DNA of 64,000 nucleotides from Bacteroidota bacterium (GTDB lineage Bacteria; Bacteroidota; Bacteroidia; UKL13-3): NCBI GenBank assembly GCA_027482225.1, contig JAIXWD010000016.1, positions 1 to 64,000 of the forward strand, read 5' to 3'. Shown piece by piece: positions 52,745 to 61,585 of this stretch (position 1 is its first letter; each line of letters starts with the position of its first letter). The notes under the pieces were generated by a model. It saw only the letters and a program-made list of their open reading frames with translations, ran no database searches and was not told where the DNA came from. The position numbers and the translations under genes were made by a program.

Positions 52745-54412
52745 CTAGTTTAAATATTTTGCTACGATTGGCATTCTGCGTCCGGGTCCGAATGCTTTTG
52801 ACGAAACACGCAATACAGGTGGTGCTTGGATTCTTTTCCATTCATTGCTATTCACCATATTCAACACGCGTTTCACCAATGCTTCATCAAATCCCAATGC
52901 TATAATTTCTTTTGGACTCTTACGCAACTCGATATATAATGCCAGTATAGCATCTAATGTATCATAATCAGGTAACGAGTCGCTGTCTTTCTGGTCTGGG
53001 CGTAATTCTGCAGATGGGTCTTTGATAATTGTGTTTTTAGGAATTATTTCCCCATTTCGGTTTATATATTCTGCTAACTGATAAACCTCTGTTTTATATA
53101 AATCACCAATTACCGAAAGTCCTCCGCACATATCCCCATATAAAGTTCCATATCCTACGGCTAATTCGCTTTTATTTGAAGTGTTTAATAATATATAACC
53201 AAACTTGTTACTCATGGCCATTAAAATTACACCTCTGCTTCTTGATTGCATATTTTCTTCAGCAATGTTAAATGGTAAGCCATTAAAAAGTGGTTGTAAA
53301 GTATTGATTAAGGCCTGATAGGTTGTCTCTATATTTATGATATCGTCAGGTGTGCCTAGGTTTTTCGCAAGTGTTATTGCATCGTCAATACTATGTTGAC
53401 TAGAATATTGTGATGGCAATAAAATAGCACGTACATTTTCAGCTCCAAGAGCTTCTGCCGCCAAACAAATCACTACGGCCGAATCTATACCACCACTTAA
53501 GCCCAGTATAGCTTTGGTAAATCCTTGTTTTAAAAAATATTCGCGTATGCCTAAAACCAATGCATTATGTATGCGTTCAATTGTGCTGCTTAATATAAGT
53601 GTTGTAGGTTGTAAAGGTATTATATCTGTTATGCCGTTGTTTGATGTAAAGTTGTATACTCTTTGTTGTTCTTCAAATGGAGTGATGTTGTCAATTACTT
53701 CAGCTTGTTGATTAACAACCATACTTCCCCCATCAAAAATAAGTTGGGTTTGTGCACCAATGTGGTTAACATAAAACAACGGCAAATTGTATTTGGTTAC
53801 ATTGGTTTTCATTACTTGTGTTCTTATTTCCTGTTGGTTTTTGTTAAATGGTGAAGCCGCAATATTTATCATCAAATCTGGTTGTTGCTTAATCAGCTCA
53901 TCCATTGGGTTTGTTTGGTACATGGGATTATCGTCCACATTCCATAAATCTTCACAAACAGTAAGGGCTATTTTAACACCTTTTAAAATGATAATTTCAA
54001 AATTATTATTTGCCTCAAAGTACCTATACTCATCAAAAATATCATAATTAGGTAATAATGTTTTACTCCTTATTGCGCCTACTTTTCCATCAGCAAGTAA
54101 AAAAGCAGAATTAAACAAATCCTTACCTTTAATATTTGGATTTTTGCTAGGTGAGCCTACAATAGCAGCTATGCCTATACAATGTTTGGCTATCTCATCA
54201 ACACTTTGTTGGCATTGGTCAATAAAGTCATCAAACTCTAAGAAGTCGCGGGGAGGGTATCCACAAACACATAACTCCGAGAACACAATTAAATCTGCTC
54301 CTTCATCTTTTGCTTGTAGTATGTTACTAATAATTTTTTGCGTATTATAATCAAAATTACCTGTGTGGTAATCTAATTGTGCAATAGCAATTTTAAGATT
54401 TTTCAAGCTCAT
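52745..54412 (-). CDS. nadE: Glutamine-dependent NAD+ synthetase
   Basis: 555 aa. It makes NAD+ from nicotinate adenine dinucleotide using ammonia released from glutamine. The N-terminal nitrilase-type amidase (about 1-265) has the triad Glu in VFSELCVCGYPPRDF, Lys in RSKTLLPNYDIFDEYRYF and Cys in KIALTVCEDLW. The synthetase part has the PP-loop LGLSGGIDSAVVI near 305 and GYGTLYGDMCGGLSVIGDLYKTEV. The ATG overlaps the stop of the PorT-like gene (TAATG), so translation is coupled. The adjacent gldB gene is a known Bacteroidota neighbourhood. Confidence 0.95.
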   Translation of the reverse strand: MSLKNLKIAIAQLDYHTGNFDYNTQKIISNILQAKDEGADLIVFSELCVCGYPPRDFLEFDDFIDQCQQSVDEIAKHCIGIAAIVGSPSKNPNIKGKDLFNSAFLLADGKVGAIRSKTLLPNYDIFDEYRYFEANNNFEIIILKGVKIALTVCEDLWNVDDNPMYQTNPMDELIKQQPDLMINIAASPFNKNQQEIRTQVMKTNVTKYNLPLFYVNHIGAQTQLIFDGGSMVVNQQAEVIDNITPFEEQQRVYNFTSNNGITDIIPLQPTTLILSSTIERIHNALVLGIREYFLKQGFTKAILGLSGGIDSAVVICLAAEALGAENVRAILLPSQYSSQHSIDDAITLAKNLGTPDDIINIETTYQALINTLQPLFNGLPFNIAEENMQSRSRGVILMAMSNKFGYILLNTSNKSELAVGYGTLYGDMCGGLSVIGDLYKTEVYQLAEYINRNGEIIPKNTIIKDPSAELRPDQKDSDSLPDYDTLDAILALYIELRKSPKEIIALGFDEALVKRVLNMVNSNEWKRIQAPPVLRVSSKAFGPGRRMPIVAKYLN

Positions 54413-55128
54413 TAAAATAAAACACCTAGGTTTAAACTCACCGCATTCATTTTTGCTTTCCAGTTGTCTTCAACTGTAAAGTTATTTAATGCCTTATTAT
54501 ATCTTACACCTGCAATTAAAAGTGTATTTCCGAAAATTTTGTATTGAATACCTGCTCCAATTACCATCGCGGTTCTTATAATCGAAACGTCATCATTATA
54601 TTTAATTGGTGGATTATCGTTTGATTCTATCATGTATTCGTCCTTTTTATCAGGGTTATTTACACTTACTTCGGTTAAATCAATTGAGCTATTATTTATA
54701 TCTGCTTTAGCCCTTACCAACATGGCTAAATCCAAGCCAAATTCTGCGTAGTAGCGGAAGTATCCAATTTCGTTGGTTCGCATATGCAACATTAATGGAA
54801 TACTAACATACTGTATTCTGTAATTGTAATTTACATCTTGGTATGATGCTGCTATACCTTCTCTTATTATTTTCGAATCTTTAACAATTAATTCTCCTGC
54901 ATAATTGGCTACAGTTATTTCTGTAGCGAAAGCATAGTTTTCGGTAAGATAATAATCAAACATTAGTCCATATGATGCATTTATTTTGCTTCCACCTGAA
55001 GAGATACCTTTACTTTCTGGGGTTACCCAAGTTATTTGTGGCGATAATTTTAAGCCTAATTTTATCTGTGCTTGGGATGCTGATGCAAATGCTCCAACAA
55101 TACAGCAGGTAGTAATCAACTTCTTCAT
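54412..55128 (-). CDS. PorT-like outer-membrane beta-barrel protein
   Basis: 238 aa. Signal peptide 1-20 (ASQAQ). The remainder has eight to ten alternating beta strands (KLGLKLSPQITWV, LMFDYYLTENYAFATEITVANYAG, YRIQYVSIPLMLHMRTN, LNLGVLF at the end), as in the PorT/OmpA-like barrel group. PorT is part of T9SS in Porphyromonas, and here the gene neighbours gldB and nadE, but the sequence alone does not prove PorT identity. It is the head gene of the nadE operon, only 12 bp from the divergent gldB start. Confidence 0.7.
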   Translation of the reverse strand: MKKLITTCCIVGAFASASQAQIKLGLKLSPQITWVTPESKGISSGGSKINASYGLMFDYYLTENYAFATEITVANYAGELIVKDSKIIREGIAASYQDVNYNYRIQYVSIPLMLHMRTNEIGYFRYYAEFGLDLAMLVRAKADINNSSIDLTEVSVNNPDKKDEYMIESNDNPPIKYNDDVSIIRTAMVIGAGIQYKIFGNTLLIAGVRYNKALNNFTVEDNWKAKMNAVSLNLGVLF

Positions 55129-55140
55129 TATAATTGCAAG

Positions 55141-56199
55141 ATGTTTAATAAAAACTTTGGCAATATAACTATATGGGCGCTAATATGTATCGCCTTCATT
55201 ATTTCATCATGTGGTGGCTGTAATCAAACTGAGTTTACCCATCCTAGAGCGGTTATTGATGCCCCTGAATATGCAATTAAAATTCATCGTTTCGACAAAG
55301 AGCTTTTTGAGGCTGATACAGCTAATCTACCTGAAGTATTAAATACCCTGTCAAAAAAATATGGCGTTTTTTATTCTTCTTATTCAAATGATATTATGCG
55401 CATGCCTTTTACTCCCGAGGATAGTCTTTTTATGAGGCCTATGCGCATGCTTTTGGGTATAAATCGTTTGCAGGAGCTGCATCAAATTGTAGATAGCAAT
55501 TTTAAAGATATTACTGATTTAGAGCAAGATTTTAGTGTTGCTATGGGTATTTATCACCAAGAGTTTCCTCAAGCTGTAATTCCCAAATTCATTACTTTTA
55601 TAAGTGAGTTTGGTAATGGAAATGTTATTTATGATAGCATGTTATGTATTGGTTTAGACTTTTACATGAACCAAAGGTTTGGAGATTTTTATCGCAGTTT
55701 AGATATGCCCGAGTTTATGATTGCTAAAATGCAACGTAATTACATCGTACCTAATACCATAAAATCTTTATCTATTGGTTTAACAGATTATCAAACCACT
55801 AAAGACAAGCGTTTTTTGGCACAAATGATTGTTGAAGGTAAAATCAGGTATTTTATGAAAGCCTTATTGCCAAACGTTGCTGATACTATAGTTATGGGAT
55901 ATACCAAGGCGCAACTAAAGTGGTGCGAACAACACGAGGTTGATATTTGGACTCATTTTATTGACAAAAATATGCTATATGAGAGTGAACCTGGTAAGTT
56001 TATGAGGTATTTAAATGATGGACCTTTTACCGTTGCAGAAGATGTTCCTAAAGAATCTTCTCCCTCTATAGGTTCATGGGCTGGATGGCAGATAGTAAAT
56101 CATTACATGGCACAAAATCCTAAAGTTACGTTATACCAACTAATGAATGATACTGATTTTGAGAAGATTTTGAAGCAAAGTAAATATCGCCCTAAATAA
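55141..56199 (+). CDS. gldB: Gliding motility lipoprotein GldB
   Basis: 352 aa. The lipobox ISSC places the lipidated Cys at 24. GldB family features: IKIHRFDKELFEADTANLPEVL near 45, the FPQAVIPKFITFISEFGNGNVIYD region near 150, LCIGLDFYMNQRFGDFY near 180, MQRNYIVPNTIKSLSIGLTDY near 210. GldB is needed for gliding and stability of the T9SS in Flavobacterium. Presence here with T9SS-sorted proteins and a PorT-like barrel agrees. Start codons of gldB and the divergent barrel gene are 12 bp apart, so promoters must lie within the opposite coding sequences. Confidence 0.85.
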   Translation: MFNKNFGNITIWALICIAFIISSCGGCNQTEFTHPRAVIDAPEYAIKIHRFDKELFEADTANLPEVLNTLSKKYGVFYSSYSNDIMRMPFTPEDSLFMRPMRMLLGINRLQELHQIVDSNFKDITDLEQDFSVAMGIYHQEFPQAVIPKFITFISEFGNGNVIYDSMLCIGLDFYMNQRFGDFYRSLDMPEFMIAKMQRNYIVPNTIKSLSIGLTDYQTTKDKRFLAQMIVEGKIRYFMKALLPNVADTIVMGYTKAQLKWCEQHEVDIWTHFIDKNMLYESEPGKFMRYLNDGPFTVAEDVPKESSPSIGSWAGWQIVNHYMAQNPKVTLYQLMNDTDFEKILKQSKYRPK

Positions 56200-56333
56200 T
56201 TGTTTTGTAACTTTACTATCAAATAAAATAAATTTACAATTAAGTTAGAAAAGGCAATGCATTAAAACAATTTGATTACAAAATGCATTAAATATTTTCA
56301 GTATAGAAAAATGAAGAATAAAACAGAATAAAA

Positions 56334-57422
56334 TTAATTCGTCATTTCATCAATCCATTTGATATGTAATTCTTGGGCTAATTTTTTCAAATCTTCAACA
56401 ACCATGTTGTTTAACGGAATTCCATTTGCCATGCGCTCTTTATGATTAGCAAATTCAGGTTCTCCTGGAATAATAACCGGAATGTCTATGTTTATTGGTG
56501 TTGCACTTTTAAATCGATCAATCCAATTATCCATATGTTGTTTAAATTCGTTGGCTGGTCTAAATGCATCAATACGCATAGCCCCAACAAAATGGCCTAT
56601 TCCTTTTCCTGGCAGGTCGGGTAGAGGACTTAAGAAAGACACAAATGGTGGAACCCAAGGACCATAATTTGCTCCGCTTAATACAGCACTAAATATATCA
56701 ACTACAGCACTTAATCCGAAACCTTTATGCCCTGCCTGTGTTTCTCCACTACCTAGTGGTTGTAAAACTCCACCATTTTTTAATGCATTTGGATCGGTTG
56801 TGTCATTTCCATCTTTATCTATTATCCAACCTTTAGGTACTAGTTTATTGGCACGTTGTGAAATTTCTAATTTGCCATTTGCAGCTGTAGATGTTGCTAA
56901 ATCAACTACAACAGGTTGATGTTTTCCTGCTGGAAAAACATAACACATCGGGTTAGTTCCTAACATACGCTCTTTGCTGTTAGTAGGCGCAACTAAAGGA
57001 CTCGCATTTGTCATGGCAATGCCTATCATATCATGCTCTAAAGCCATCATAGCATGAAAAGCCGCAATACCAAAATGATTAGAGTTTTGAATTGCAACCC
57101 AACCTGTACCTACTTGTTTTGCTTTTTCAATAGCAATTTGCATGGCTTTTGGAGCAACGGTTAAACCTAATCCTTCATCAGCATCTATAGTTGCAGTAGA
57201 TGGTGTTTCGTGTAAAACTTTTACAATAGGATTCATGTTTGCACGCTTGGCTTTGTGTAATCTAACATAACCCGAAAGCCTTGCAACACCATGTGAATCT
57301 ATACCTCTTAAATCGGCAGCAAGTAAAACATCTGAAGCCAATTTAGCTTCTGCTTCTGGCATGCCACAGGTTATAAAAACATGTTTAGTAAATGCATGTA
57401 GTTTATTAAAATTAAAATTCAT
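56334..57422 (-). CDS. Malate/L-lactate dehydrogenase family oxidoreductase
   Basis: 362 aa. The NAD(P)-dependent LDH2/MDH2 family (YlbC/YiaK/allD-like), unrelated to classical LDH. Motifs: HAFTKHVFITCGMPEAEAKLASDVLLAADLRGIDSHGVARLSGYV (SHG with the catalytic His near 48), GWVAIQNSNHFGIAAFH, MTNASPLVAPTNSKERMLGTNP, VDLATSTAANGKLE and GHKGFGLSAVVDIFS. Members act on malate, lactate, ureidoglycolate or keto-gulonate; substrate unresolved. Downstream of the LutA-like gene on the same strand (46 bp), so a lactate role is attractive. Confidence 0.85.
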   Translation of the reverse strand: MNFNFNKLHAFTKHVFITCGMPEAEAKLASDVLLAADLRGIDSHGVARLSGYVRLHKAKRANMNPIVKVLHETPSTATIDADEGLGLTVAPKAMQIAIEKAKQVGTGWVAIQNSNHFGIAAFHAMMALEHDMIGIAMTNASPLVAPTNSKERMLGTNPMCYVFPAGKHQPVVVDLATSTAANGKLEISQRANKLVPKGWIIDKDGNDTTDPNALKNGGVLQPLGSGETQAGHKGFGLSAVVDIFSAVLSGANYGPWVPPFVSFLSPLPDLPGKGIGHFVGAMRIDAFRPANEFKQHMDNWIDRFKSATPINIDIPVIIPGEPEFANHKERMANGIPLNNMVVEDLKKLAQELHIKWIDEMTN

Positions 57423-57468
57423 GTTACCTATAAAACTATTGTTAGTTTATGGATTAGTAATTTGAATA

Positions 57469-58188
57469 TTAAAGACCTTGTGCCAACACATCGGCTATAT
57501 GTAAGGTTTTAATCGGTAAGTTTTTTTGCTTGATATAACTGTCCAATTGCATCAAACAGCTATAATCTGTACTGATAATGTATTCAGCACCTGTAGCTAG
57601 TGCATGCTCTACTTTTTGCTCGGTCATTGCAACAGAAATAGCCTCATTTTTAACGGCAAAACTTCCACCAAATCCGCAACAAGTTTCACAATCGTTCATT
57701 TCAACAATTTGTAGTCCTTGAACTTTGTCTAAAAGTTTTCTTGGTTGAGATTTAATGTTGCATTCACGGAGTGCACTACATGAGTCGTGGTAGGTAGCCT
57801 TTGCTGTTAGCATACTTCCCAAATCTTCCACCTTCATAACATCTATTAAAAATTCACTCAGTTCAAAAATCTTTTTTTGCAGCTGTCTACATTTATTATG
57901 ATGAGATGAGTTTTGAAACAAAAAATCGTAAGAATTTCTGATCATGCCAACGCAGCTAGCTGACGGGCTTACCATGTATCTATTGGTATCGGCCTCGGTT
58001 AAAAACTTTACACCAATTTCTCTAGCTTCATCCCAAAAACCTGCATTAAAGGCAGCTTGCCCACAGCAAGTTTGCTCAACGTTATAACTAACATGGCATC
58101 CTGCTTTTTCTAATACTTTGATTGTATTAAATGCGGTTTCTGGTCTTAATTGATCAATGAAACACGGTATAAATAAATCAACTTTCAT
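57469..58188 (-). CDS. LutA/LldE-type (Fe-S)-binding CCG-domain protein
   Basis: 239 aa. Two CCG domains: IPCFIDQLRPE with TCCGQAAFNAGFW (about 8-65) and YHDSCSALRE with CETCCGFGGSFAVKN (about 130-180). LutA/LldE is one of three subunits of the L-lactate dehydrogenase complex LutABC; here LutB and LutC are not in the window. It lies 7 nt downstream of an MFS carrier gene and 46 nt upstream of the malate/lactate dehydrogenase-family gene. An electron-transfer role for lactate or a similar hydroxyacid is inferred. Confidence 0.85.
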   Translation of the reverse strand: MKVDLFIPCFIDQLRPETAFNTIKVLEKAGCHVSYNVEQTCCGQAAFNAGFWDEAREIGVKFLTEADTNRYMVSPSASCVGMIRNSYDFLFQNSSHHNKCRQLQKKIFELSEFLIDVMKVEDLGSMLTAKATYHDSCSALRECNIKSQPRKLLDKVQGLQIVEMNDCETCCGFGGSFAVKNEAISVAMTEQKVEHALATGAEYIISTDYSCLMQLDSYIKQKNLPIKTLHIADVLAQGL

Positions 58189-58195
58189 ATGTTGT

Positions 58196-59599
58196 TTATG
58201 GATGAAGTGCTTTAAAATTTTTAATACGAATTAGGAAGGAAAACCCGATAACAAAATATATAGCCAATGCCACAATGCTAAAACGCATATTACCTGTTAT
58301 ATCTGCAATAATACCATAACTAAATGTACCTAACACAATAGCCAATTTTTCTGATACATCAAAAAAACTAAAATAGGATGCATGATTAGGTGTATTGTCT
58401 GGAATTATTTTAGCAAATGTACTTCTAAATATAGATTGTATGCCACCCATAACTAGCCCAACAACAGCCGCTAATCCATAAAATCCATATTCAGTTTTTA
58501 CATGGTAAGCTGTACCACATATGCCTATCCAGATTACAATCATTACCAACAAGGTATGTATATTACCTATTTTCTCGCTTATACGGGCAAATCCCCATGC
58601 ACCAACTATTGCTATAAGTTGAATAATTAATACTGTTACAATTAGGTCAGCTGTTTTTAGTTTTAACTCTTGAGAGCCAAATAAAGTTGCCACGTACATA
58701 ACTGTTTGTAAACCCATACTTGTAAAAAAGAATCCCCACAAATAACGTTTAACATGATTGTGTTTATTTGTTTCGTTAATTTCTTTCCATACATTTTTTA
58801 GCTCATTAATACCTTTGCTTAATATATTTCCTTTGTAGTTTTGGTTACGCAATTTTTCGGGTAAATGTTTAAACGGAATTTGTGCAAAGCCCATCCACCA
58901 AATACCTACAGAAACAAAAGATAATTTACTGGCTATACCCTCATAATAACTTTTAGCTTTTTTTAAAGCATCGGGTTCGCTTAATCCAGTTTGAATAAAT
59001 TCTTTTGTTTTGGCTTGAACTGGGAAAAGTATTTCGGGAAACATAATATTAACCAAATTGATCAGGAGCAGAATAACACTACCAATATAGCCCATGCTAA
59101 AACCACGAGCACTTACCCTATCAAACAGGTCTTCTGAAACTATTTCTGGTAAGAATGCATTATAAAAAACAAGACTCCCACCAAATCCTATAAGACTTAA
59201 TACAAATAAACTTAATCCATAATATATATTTTGAGCATCAAAAAAATACATAAACATACAACTGATACTTCCCATGTAACAGAAAAATTTCAGGTATGAT
59301 TTTTTATTCCCTTTTACATCTGCAATACCAGAAAGTATCGGACTAATTATAGTAACCAATAAAAAACCTAACGATAAAGAGTAAGAATATAGGGCTGTGT
59401 TAGCAAACTCATAACCCCCCAAGGTTATATAATATGGTCCTTCTGGCGATGAGCCGCTTTTTATGGCTGCTGCTTTGCTCATAGCCTCATAATATGGTGG
59501 GAATATCGCTGTGGCTATGGTTAATGAAAACACAGAGTTGGCCCAATCATACATGGTCCATCCGAAAATTACCTTTTTATTATTTAGAGGTGTACTCAT
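58196..59599 (-). CDS. MFS transporter, UMF1/Atg22-like
   Basis: 467 aa from the ATG at 59599 (TTG three codons earlier not used here). Twelve hydrophobic helices. The UMF1-type start VIFGWTMYDWANSVFSLTIATAIFPPYYEAM, RVSARGFSMGYIGSV, and the late GGIQSIFRSTFAKIIPDN fit the Atg22-like MFS family. Substrate not predictable, perhaps amino acids or acids. Cotranscribed with the LutA-like gene (7-nt gap). Confidence 0.85.
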   Translation of the reverse strand: MSTPLNNKKVIFGWTMYDWANSVFSLTIATAIFPPYYEAMSKAAAIKSGSSPEGPYYITLGGYEFANTALYSYSLSLGFLLVTIISPILSGIADVKGNKKSYLKFFCYMGSISCMFMYFFDAQNIYYGLSLFVLSLIGFGGSLVFYNAFLPEIVSEDLFDRVSARGFSMGYIGSVILLLINLVNIMFPEILFPVQAKTKEFIQTGLSEPDALKKAKSYYEGIASKLSFVSVGIWWMGFAQIPFKHLPEKLRNQNYKGNILSKGINELKNVWKEINETNKHNHVKRYLWGFFFTSMGLQTVMYVATLFGSQELKLKTADLIVTVLIIQLIAIVGAWGFARISEKIGNIHTLLVMIVIWIGICGTAYHVKTEYGFYGLAAVVGLVMGGIQSIFRSTFAKIIPDNTPNHASYFSFFDVSEKLAIVLGTFSYGIIADITGNMRFSIVALAIYFVIGFSFLIRIKNFKALHP

Positions 59600-60046
59600 C
59601 AGCTGCAAAGTATAATAAACTAATAATAGATTGAACGAATACAGTTACAAGTTATTGATAATTTATAAACATTGTTTAAATGCTAGATATAATTGTATTG
59701 ACTTAATATTAAATCGATTAAGTTATAGATTGAATACGGAGTGAATTATATATCAGTTTTTAGCATATGGCGTCATAAAATCTAAACCATAGTTTTATTA
59801 AGAAGTATTTTTAAGCTAATAATTAGACTTAATCTTTGCTACTGCATAATCAACTCATAACTTTTCTTACTATTCATTTTTGTATTTTCAAAAGTTTTTT
59901 AGCAAATCATAATAATTTAAGTATTAGTAATTGGCAATTTATACGAGCCAAATTTTAACTCATTGAAAACTTAAATTATTTGTAAATACAACATTGTAAA
60001 ATATTTCGGTAATTGCACTTTCATTAGAATCTATTAAACGACCACT
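59600..60046. other. AT-rich divergent intergenic region
   Basis: About 450 bp, very AT-rich, no ORF or strong hairpin. It must hold promoters for the MFS operon (one candidate: TATACTTTG at 59606-59614 on the minus strand) and for the SprT-like gene. Nothing further is seen. Confidence 0.5.
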
Positions 60047-60727
60047 GTGAAAAACTCGTTGATATTGGGAATGTTAAATGACGCTCAACTGAAACACAAA
60101 GAAATGTTGATGTTGGCTCTAAGACCTTATGTTCCTGAAGCAGCTTTAGAATTGTGTTGTGAGTTGATTATGTACTATAAACTTAATTTACATATAGAGG
60201 TTGAGCGTAAGGGGCGTTATGGCGACTACCATCCTACTATGGGAAGTGGGAATAGAATTACAGTTAACCATAATTTAAATCCATTTGAGTTTCTAATTAC
60301 TTTTATCCATGAATTAGCACATCATACCACTTATTTAAAATATGGTAATAAAGTTGATGGACATGGCAAAGAATGGAAAGAGGAGTTTAGACAAAACATG
60401 ATGCCATATTTGAAATATGATGTATTTCCTAATGATATTAAGTTTGCTTTGATTGGGCATATGAAAAACCCCAAATATTCGCATAGTGCAGATGTAAAAC
60501 TGCTGAAAGTTTTAATGCACTACGATAGAAAAAAAGACTACATCACTTTGGATGAGTTAAATGAAGGTGACTTGTTTAAAATGCCAGGCAAGTCGAAAAT
60601 TATTTTAAAGAAACTTAGTACTCTTCGCACATATACAAATTGTATAGCTGTTGCAACAAGTAAAATGTATCAAGTTCATGCTTTAGCTAAAATAATACCT
60701 ATAGCTCATTCTGATATTATAGGCTGA
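60047..60727 (+). CDS. SprT-like domain protein
   Basis: 226 aa, start GTG at 60047 (an ATG eight codons on is possible). SprT-like fold with HELAHHTTYL (HExxH-type, about 88-97) and a downstream His in KVDGHGKEWKEEF, as in the zinc-protease family related to SPRTN. The C-terminal half, YITLDELNEGDLFKMPGKSK, has the SprT zinc-ribbon position but without its Cys pairs. DNA-linked proteolysis is conceivable but not shown. Confidence 0.8.
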   Translation: MKNSLILGMLNDAQLKHKEMLMLALRPYVPEAALELCCELIMYYKLNLHIEVERKGRYGDYHPTMGSGNRITVNHNLNPFEFLITFIHELAHHTTYLKYGNKVDGHGKEWKEEFRQNMMPYLKYDVFPNDIKFALIGHMKNPKYSHSADVKLLKVLMHYDRKKDYITLDELNEGDLFKMPGKSKIILKKLSTLRTYTNCIAVATSKMYQVHALAKIIPIAHSDIIG

Positions 60728-60732
60728 GTTTA

Positions 60733-61557
60733 TCAATATTGTTGAACAATTGATAATAACGTTTTAATAAATACGATACTAATAAAACTAGCAAACACCA
60801 TGCGTATGGTTTGTTGATTAGCTTTTTGGGATACTATTACTCCTAATGGAGCTAACAGGAAAGTGGATAAAATCATTGGGATAACAATAGGAAAGACAAT
60901 ATAACCTACTTGCCACTCGCTTAATTTTTGGATAGATGATGTGCTTAAGTTTAGTATGCCAACTGCTAAAGCAAAAACAGGGATTACACCATTAGATATT
61001 GCACTGGCTTTTTTGATGTCCATTTTTAAAACATCTGTAAATGCTGGAGTCATAACCACACCGCCACCTAAACCACTCATGGCAGTTACAATTCCAGCTA
61101 TAAAACCCGTTATATAATAGCCTAAAGGTTTTATAATATTAGTAGAATTAGCTACTTGAACCTTTTTAAAAAACATACGCAGAGCAATAACTAATAGCAT
61201 ACTTGCAAATACATAGTTAAATACACTTTTGCTATACCATGTTCCTGATTTAATTAGCACAGTCATTAATACTGCGGCTAAAACACCAGTAACGGCCGTG
61301 TAAAAAATCTCGCGAGGATAAAAATTACCTAATCTATATTGTTTGTAGCTACTTACAGATCCTGAAAAAATAATAGTAAATAATGAGTTTGCTAAAATGG
61401 CTTTTACCAAATTATCATCACTAAACCCAAGCTTACTTAAAAAATAATCCAGTATGGGGATGTATACTATACCTCCGCCAACGCCTAAAAAACCAGAAAG
61501 AAATGCGCCTACTGAACCTAGCAGAAAAAGGATTATAAAGTCGGAATATGCTAACAC
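60733..61557 (-). CDS. TSUP family transporter (TauE/SafE type)
   Basis: 274 aa, start GTG at 61557. About eight helices with the family's two repeated halves: SVGAFLSGFLGVGGGIVYIPIL (N-half) and GFIAGIVTAMSGLGGGVVMTPAF (C-half). These permeases export or import sulfite, sulfoacetate or other small anions; substrate not predictable. It lies 28 nt downstream of the S41 protease gene on the same strand and may be cotranscribed. Confidence 0.87.
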   Translation of the reverse strand: MLAYSDFIILFLLGSVGAFLSGFLGVGGGIVYIPILDYFLSKLGFSDDNLVKAILANSLFTIIFSGSVSSYKQYRLGNFYPREIFYTAVTGVLAAVLMTVLIKSGTWYSKSVFNYVFASMLLVIALRMFFKKVQVANSTNIIKPLGYYITGFIAGIVTAMSGLGGGVVMTPAFTDVLKMDIKKASAISNGVIPVFALAVGILNLSTSSIQKLSEWQVGYIVFPIVIPMILSTFLLAPLGVIVSQKANQQTIRMVFASFISIVFIKTLLSIVQQY

Positions 61558-61585
61558 TTTTTACTTATTTTTTCAAATTTAAACA

